Part shown: positions 59,880 through 64,000 of the stretch, piece by piece | Position numbering within the stretch: the stretch's first letter is position 1 | Layout of the letters: every line of letters begins with the position of its first letter | Assembly (NCBI GenBank): GCA_049323895.1 | Contig: JBMOKT010000017.1 | Span: forward strand, 1 to 64,000 | From: JBMOKT01 sp049323895 | Lineage (GTDB): Bacteria > Bacillota > Peptococcia > Peptococcales > BICA1-8 | Direction of reading: 5' to 3' | DNA length: 64,000 bases | Notes under the pieces: generated by a model | What the model was told of the DNA's origin: nothing | Seen by the model: only the letters and a program-made list of their open reading frames with translations | Databases searched by the model: none | Made by a program: the position numbers and the translations under genes

Positions 59880-60419
59880 CTAGTTTTTACTTTTCCCCAA
59901 TAACCAGTGATAAAAAAAATCCTGTACTGTACCCAACCAAGCCTGTTGTGCAGCAATATTGCCAGTTTGGGAAGACATTGTGTTATTGTCCGGCGCAACA
60001 AGCCCTGTTATTTGCACAATGGATGTTTCATTATTTCTATGGTTATTTTGTGAAAAAATATAATGAATGGATTGGTTTTGGGGATAGACCATGCCCATCT
60101 TCAGTGCAGATTCCTCTATTTTTTCCAAGGAACCAAAACTTGCTATCTTTAATTTTAACTTCTCATTATTTACTTGTATATTATTAATATTTTTATTCAA
60201 TTGGGCAATTTGATAGCCTAAAAAATTGATCCAAACATGCTGAGCAACAAATGCCATCCCCGTTATGAATATTAAGACAATTAAGACCATTGCCGGCGTA
60301 GCTTTAAAGAGCCACCATGACTTTTTGGAGGTTGGAACCTTGTTTGCATTTTTTTTGCTATCTGAGTAGTTCTCCGGTACATAATCTGTACCCACTACCT
60401 TTTTATATGCCATTACCAA
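59880..60419 (-). CDS. ftsL: Cell division protein FtsL
   Basis: A 179-residue bitopic protein: a cytoplasmic basic tail, one transmembrane helix (about residues 42-64), then a short coiled coil (QIAQLNKNINNIQVNNEKLKLKIAS) and the LEKIEESALKMGMVYP motif typical of FtsL. The C-terminal extension beyond residue 125 is longer than usual. It bridges FtsQ and FtsW/FtsI. The start is TTG or the ATG two codons later; GGAGG favours the TTG. Confidence 0.85.
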   Translation of the reverse strand: MVMAYKKVVGTDYVPENYSDSKKNANKVPTSKKSWWLFKATPAMVLIVLIFITGMAFVAQHVWINFLGYQIAQLNKNINNIQVNNEKLKLKIASFGSLEKIEESALKMGMVYPQNQSIHYIFSQNNHRNNETSIVQITGLVAPDNNTMSSQTGNIAAQQAWLGTVQDFFYHWLLGKSKN

Positions 60420-60511
60420 GGTATTCTCCCTCCTTCAAATTTAGAACAAAATTCGTTGATTGGTCTGTTCGTCAAGTCGTCTTTTCGCTCTATATCTGTA
60501 CTAAAAATAGT

Positions 60512-60532
60512 TATTGGTGACTGGTGACTAAT
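60512..60532. repeat. GTGACTGG intergenic repeat, short remnant
   Basis: TTGGTGACTGGTGACTAAT matches part of the copies at 19717, 23148 and 53608. It lies in the rsmH-ftsL gap (60420-60646), which also holds a CTGTGTCCACCCGTGTG stretch and no visible gene. Confidence 0.45.
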
Positions 60533-60646
60533 AAAAATAATTAATATATCTGTGTCCACCCGTGTGTGAAAGTCATCCGTGGCTAAATTTTCTCTTTCGA
60601 CTGGTGCTTGCAACATGTGGGTCTGTGGCCCTGGATCATTCTCATG

Positions 60647-61582
60647 TCAGAGTTTCAGTGCTGCGCGGAATTTGGCACTCCTTGATCTGGGATTTTTTTT
60701 CAATTCAGCTTGAGAGGCTGTTACCGGCTTTCTTGTGAGAATCTTTATTTCGGATTGTTTTACACATTGACAAATGGGCAGCTCCGGCGGACAAATACAA
60801 TCTAATGCTATGTGCTTAAATTTTTCCTTTACAATACGATCTTCCAAAGAGTGAAAAGAAATAACACCTATTCTCCCTCCTTTTTTTAACCACTTTACTG
60901 CTGTATCTAAAGTATTTTCCAATACTTCTAATTCTCTGTTAACAGCAATTCTTATGGCCTGAAAGGTTCTTTTAGCTGGATGGGGTCCTTCTTTTCTAGC
61001 ACCTGCGGGAATCGCGGCCTTTATTATGTCTACTAATTGACCGGTAGTTTCAATAGGGGTTTCCTTTCTTCTTGCAACAATAAATTCCACAATACGTTTT
61101 GCCCATTTTTCTTCACCGTAATCCTGGATTATTTCAGTTAATTGTGTCGGAGAAAAATTATTAATTATGTCATGGGCCGTTAAACTGCCCTCTTGATTCA
61201 TGCGCATATCAAGGGGTGCATCTTGCATATAGCTAAATCCCCTCTCCCCTTCATCCAACTGATGGGAGGAAACACCTAAATCAAATAATATTCCGTTAAC
61301 ACCCTGGGGACAGTGTATTTTTAAAACATCGCCCAATCTTTCATAATTACTGTGCACAAAAATGACATTTTCTTTATACTCCTCAAGGTTTTTTTCCGCA
61401 GCTTGCAGGGCGTTGCTGTCCTGATCAATACCAATTAATACCCCGCCGGGTTTTAATCTTTTAACAAACTCTTTGCTGTGTCCCCCGCCCCCCAAGGTGC
61501 AGTCAACAAAAACTTCACCTGGTTGAGGATCCATTATTTCAACTATTTCATCCAATAAAACCGGTACGTGTTCGAAATTCAT
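60647..61582 (-). CDS. rsmH: 16S rRNA (cytosine1402-N4)-methyltransferase
   Basis: A 311-residue SAM-dependent methyltransferase. The SAM motif FVDCTLGGGGHSKEF and the GILFDLGVSSHQLD and RGFSYMQDAPLDMRM blocks are complete. It modifies C1402 in the ribosomal P site. It follows mraZ by 13 bp, the usual dcw head. Confidence 0.97.
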   Translation of the reverse strand: MNFEHVPVLLDEIVEIMDPQPGEVFVDCTLGGGGHSKEFVKRLKPGGVLIGIDQDSNALQAAEKNLEEYKENVIFVHSNYERLGDVLKIHCPQGVNGILFDLGVSSHQLDEGERGFSYMQDAPLDMRMNQEGSLTAHDIINNFSPTQLTEIIQDYGEEKWAKRIVEFIVARRKETPIETTGQLVDIIKAAIPAGARKEGPHPAKRTFQAIRIAVNRELEVLENTLDTAVKWLKKGGRIGVISFHSLEDRIVKEKFKHIALDCICPPELPICQCVKQSEIKILTRKPVTASQAELKKNPRSRSAKFRAALKL

Positions 61583-61595
61583 TGTTTACACTTCC

Positions 61596-62033
61596 TTACA
61601 GTCCTATATCAAAATCAACCATTTTCTCTGCCAGTTCCTCATAAGAGGATTCAGCTTTATTGCTATAGTCTTCCCAAACTTCCTTGCTCCATATTTCTAA
61701 TCTGGAAGAAACTCCAATAATAAATGTATCTTTTATTAACTGGGCATGCTCCCGTAAATTTGTAGGCAGTAATATTCTGCCCTGTTTATCAAGTTCACAC
61801 TCGGTAGCACCCGAGAAAAAGAAACGGGCAAATGCCCTGGCGTCAGCTTTTGTAAAGGGAAGGTTGCGCAGTTTGCTTTCCAAGACCTTCCACTCCTCCA
61901 TAGGATAAACAAACAAACATCCGTCCAAACCTTTAGTTACTATAAATTTATCCCCTAAATCATCCCTAAACTTAGCAGGCATGATAAGACGACCTTTATC
62001 ATCAATTGTATGCTGATATTCACCCATAAACAT
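61596..62033 (-). CDS. mraZ: Transcriptional regulator MraZ
   Basis: A 145-residue protein made of two SpoVT-AbrB-like swapped-hairpin domains. The first is GEYQHTIDDKGRLIMPAKFRDDLG and the second CELDKQGRILLPTNLREHA. MraZ forms a ring and represses its own dcw operon. The ATG at 62031-62033 (MFMGEYQ) is preferred; it has AAAGGTGG upstream and gives the usual length. Five 10-bp-spaced boxes matching its operator lie directly upstream. Confidence 0.96.
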   Translation of the reverse strand: MFMGEYQHTIDDKGRLIMPAKFRDDLGDKFIVTKGLDGCLFVYPMEEWKVLESKLRNLPFTKADARAFARFFFSGATECELDKQGRILLPTNLREHAQLIKDTFIIGVSSRLEIWSKEVWEDYSNKAESSYEELAEKMVDFDIGL

Positions 62034-62053
62034 GCCGTCCCACCACCTTTCCC

Positions 62054-62099
62054 CCACTTCAATCCACTTTAAACCATTTTATACCACTTGTACCCACTT
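62054..62099 (-). promoter_or_regulatory. MraZ operator and dcw promoter
   Basis: On the minus strand AAGTGG-type boxes repeat at exactly 10-bp intervals (plus-strand CCACTT at 62054, 62064, 62084 and 62094, and CCATTT at 62074). Direct TGGGN repeats with 5-nt spacing are the known MraZ target. An extended -10 (TGGTATAAA) lies within the array, so MraZ binding would block the promoter. Confidence 0.85.
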
Positions 62100-62162
62100 T
62101 ATTCGCTGTCCAAGTTAATTTCCCTGCAAAATTATTAAAAATTTTTTTTCAAAAAAATTTCG

Positions 62163-62187
62163 AAAAAAAAACCGGTTTAATCCGGGT
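62163..62187 (-). terminator. Terminator after the YqhR-like gene
   Basis: A short stem (ACCCGG / CCGGTT, one G-U pair) followed by nine T on the minus strand. Confidence 0.55.
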
Positions 62188-62207
62188 AAAAAATGAAACC
62201 AATTATT

Positions 62208-62783
62208 CTATTTTTTAGACTTTTTCAGTATAATGTTTTTTTCTTCATCATTTTTTTTGATAAGGATTTTTTTGGAGACCGGCAAAGGCTTAAAGCGGGC
62301 AATCCCTTGATTTGGCACTTTCTCTTGCTCAGTTCTGCAGACCAGTTTAGTAAAGAAGGCTAGGGCAAAACCATAACCAAAATGGGCGACGATAGTCACA
62401 AATATTCCAGATACATTTTGGGGTATCTTTGCTGCTACTGACTGTCCCAGCAAACTCCCGAAGAGCACAACCCAAACGAAAAGCCCAAAGCCTATTCCCT
62501 TAATCCATAAATCCCTGTTGCCAAAAATATAAATGAAATAGACAAACGCTACCCCTAAACCTGCTGATACAGTAATATCGGCAACAGCACCTACTATCAA
62601 AGCCGGTGTACCAAATAAATACTCCTTAGCTAGAAAACGGGAAGCAGTAATTTGCCAAAATACTACGTCGGTATATCCCAGAAGAAAAGACATGAAATTA
62701 ATGGTAAGTTTTACTGCATCTGCCAGCAATCCCACCGCTATTCCCTGTAAAATTTTGTCTTTAATCATTTTATCTTTAATCAT
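62208..62783 (-). CDS. Small polytopic membrane protein, possibly YqhR-like
   Basis: A 191-residue protein with about four transmembrane helices (around residues 10-30, 55-75, 95-120 and 130-155) and a long basic C-terminal tail. The family is uncertain; the layout resembles YqhR of spore formers, but no motif is decisive. The ATG at 62781-62783 has AAGGAG upstream and begins MIKDKMIKDK, a tandem five-residue repeat. It sits between lpd and mraZ and ends at a terminator, so it is not part of the dcw operon. Confidence 0.6.
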   Translation of the reverse strand: MIKDKMIKDKILQGIAVGLLADAVKLTINFMSFLLGYTDVVFWQITASRFLAKEYLFGTPALIVGAVADITVSAGLGVAFVYFIYIFGNRDLWIKGIGFGLFVWVVLFGSLLGQSVAAKIPQNVSGIFVTIVAHFGYGFALAFFTKLVCRTEQEKVPNQGIARFKPLPVSKKILIKKNDEEKNIILKKSKK

Positions 62784-62899
62784 TTGATTTTTCTCCTTAA
62801 GTACTTTTGACAATAGTTTTTCCAGGATAATAAAAAATATTAAACTGACCTAGCTCAGTTTGGTCAATAGTCCATGGTCGAAAGCTATTGTTATTTTGA

Positions 62900-62948
62900 A
62901 AAAATAAAAAGCCCCCTTCCAACGATTCACTACGTCAGAAAAGGGCTT
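62900..62948 (-). terminator. Terminator after lpd
   Basis: A 12-bp imperfect stem (AAGCCCTTTTCT / GGAAGGGGGCTT with G-U pairs) with a 16-nt loop, followed by TTTATTTTTT. Confidence 0.65.
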
Positions 62949-62963
62949 AAAATAATTATCGTT

Positions 62964-64000
62964 TTACAAGGAATGGATTGGTTTGTGAAACACGGCATGG
63001 GCGGCTTCCAGCATAGCTTCAGAAAGAGTGGGATGGGCATGTATCGTTTCCGCAACCTGCTCAACAGTAAGGCCCCAGCGGACAGCTAAAGTCAGTTCAT
63101 GAATTAACTCAGAAGCATTGGGTCCTAAGATATGACCGCCTAGTATGCGCCCCGTTTCTTCCTGGGCAATAATCTTTACCATACCGTAAGCAGCATCCTG
63201 GGTTAATGCCCTGCCGTTTGCACTAAAGGGAAATTTACCTGCTTTATAGTTTAATCCCTGTATTTTTGCTTGGTTTTCATCTATCCCAACCCCTGCTAAT
63301 TCAGGATGTGTATACACACATGAAGGTATTGCGCTATAATTTGCCTGTGCTTCTAATCCACAAACTACCTTCATTGCAACTTCCCCTTCATAGGAGGCAA
63401 CATGTGCCAGCATGGGGCTCTTTACCAAATCTCCTATGGCAAAAACATTGGAAAGATTAGTCTGCATTTTTTCATCAACTTCTATAAACTTCCCATCCAT
63501 TGCCAAACCCAGTTCTTGGGGATCGATTCCCTGCAAGTTGGGTTCTCTGCCTGCAGCAGACAGGACTAAATCCGCCTCCAGAATTTCTTCCTTTTTGCCT
63601 GACACTTTTACAAAAAAGACACCATCCTTATCTTCCAATTCCATTACCCTGGTCCCTGTTAATATCTCAATTCCTTGTTTCTTCAAAACAGGCTGCAGCC
63701 GGCGTACTAATTCTTCATCCAGGTTGGCTAATATTTTAGGAAGCATTTCTACAATAGTAACCTTAGAACCTAAACCGGCAAATATCTGGGCAAATTCCAG
63801 CCCTATTACTCCACCACCAATTATTAAAAGACTTTGGGGGATTTCCTCCAACTCCAAAATACCTTTGCTGTCCACTACCCTTGGGGCATCAATACCTTTA
63901 ATAGGTAAATTAATACTGCGGGAACCTGTTGCCAATATCAAAACATCATTTTCCACTAACCTTTTTGTGCCGTCAGAAAGCATTACTTCCACCTGACGAG
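62964..64000 (-). CDS. lpd: Dihydrolipoamide dehydrogenase, C-terminal part
   Basis: The gene continues past the right edge; 345 codons are visible. The NAD-binding motif IIGGGVIGLEFAQIFAGLG, the second FAD contact TNLSNVFAIGDL, and the C-terminal dimerisation signature HAHPTLSEAMLEAAH with its catalytic His are present. The N-terminal FAD motif and redox-active Cys pair are outside the window. It re-oxidises lipoamide on E2 or GcvH. It could serve the glycine cleavage system at the other end of the window, but is not in its operon; no pyruvate dehydrogenase E1/E2 gene is seen here. Confidence 0.93.
   Translation of the reverse strand, partial: RQVEVMLSDGTKRLVENDVLILATGSRSINLPIKGIDAPRVVDSKGILELEEIPQSLLIIGGGVIGLEFAQIFAGLGSKVTIVEMLPKILANLDEELVRRLQPVLKKQGIEILTGTRVMELEDKDGVFFVKVSGKKEEILEADLVLSAAGREPNLQGIDPQELGLAMDGKFIEVDEKMQTNLSNVFAIGDLVKSPMLAHVASYEGEVAMKVVCGLEAQANYSAIPSCVYTHPELAGVGIDENQAKIQGLNYKAGKFPFSANGRALTQDAAYGMVKIIAQEETGRILGGHILGPNASELIHELTLAVRWGLTVEQVAETIHAHPTLSEAMLEAAHAVFHKPIHSL

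Noticed and set aside
63412..63996. 194-codon open frame antisense to lpd
   Set aside because: Composition is that of a shadow frame of lpd; no start signal.
1..64000. tRNA or rRNA genes, prophage, integrase or insertion-sequence transposase
   Set aside because: None recognised on either strand; the repeats found carry no transposase gene.

Overview
The window is chromosomal DNA from a low-to-moderate GC, endospore-forming anaerobic member of the Firmicutes, of the Clostridia/Peptococcaceae kind. I cannot name the species. The grounds are the spoIIGA-sigE-sigG-spoIIR sporulation block, an anaerobic (class III) ribonucleotide reductase, T-box and glycine riboswitches, a diaminopimelate-type MurE, and a mraZ-to-ftsZ cluster in Firmicutes order. 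Every gene I can support is on the minus strand, so transcription runs from high to low coordinates throughout.

Read in transcription order, from 64000 down to 1: a partial dihydrolipoamide dehydrogenase (62964-64000) and a small membrane protein; then the division and cell-wall (dcw) cluster mraZ-rsmH-ftsL-PBP2-murE-murF-mraY-murD-ftsW-murG-murC-murB-murA-ftsQ-ftsZ (62033-43511). Next come a Nudix hydrolase, a CrcB fluoride channel, a NapH-like ferredoxin membrane protein with a membrane-anchored partner, and a crotonase. A sigma-54 activator (37776-39842) precedes two sigma-54 promoters. These drive a thiolase and a GntP permease/CoA-transferase/thiolase/SDR operon that looks like 3-hydroxybutyrate/acetoacetate metabolism. 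A soluble chemotaxis-type protein follows, then spoIIGA-sigE-sigG-spoIIR-ymxH and nrdR-nrdD-nrdG.

Below that are pgeF (ylmD), a zinc-ribbon protein, two homocitrate/Re-citrate-synthase-like enzymes, an IclR regulator, aconitase and an NAD-type isocitrate dehydrogenase. Together the last group forms an oxidative branch from citrate to 2-oxoglutarate. The conserved ylm series then resumes: a HlyD-like protein, yggS, sepF, proC, yggT, ylmH, divIVA, a nucleoside-phosphorylase-like protein, and ileS with its T-box. The window closes with a small Cys-containing protein, the gcvT-gcvH-gcvPA-gcvPB glycine cleavage operon under a tandem glycine riboswitch, a DoxX-family membrane protein, and the start of a creatininase-family gene. 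The glycine cleavage operon needs a lipoamide dehydrogenase; the partial lpd at the other edge could supply it, but nothing in the sequence shows that they work together.

Control elements legible in the sequence: a MraZ operator of five 10-bp-spaced boxes, two NrdR boxes inside a strong promoter, two -24/-12 promoters with palindromic upstream sites, a spoIIG-like promoter with a long spacer, a T-box and a glycine riboswitch. The least explained structures are non-coding. Two arrays of about 30-bp degenerate tandem repeats, each made of oppositely oriented halves, lie in inverted orientation around murD-ftsW-murG and begin at the stop codons of mraY and murG. There are also several dispersed intergenic repeat families. 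The coding genes themselves are mostly recognisable.
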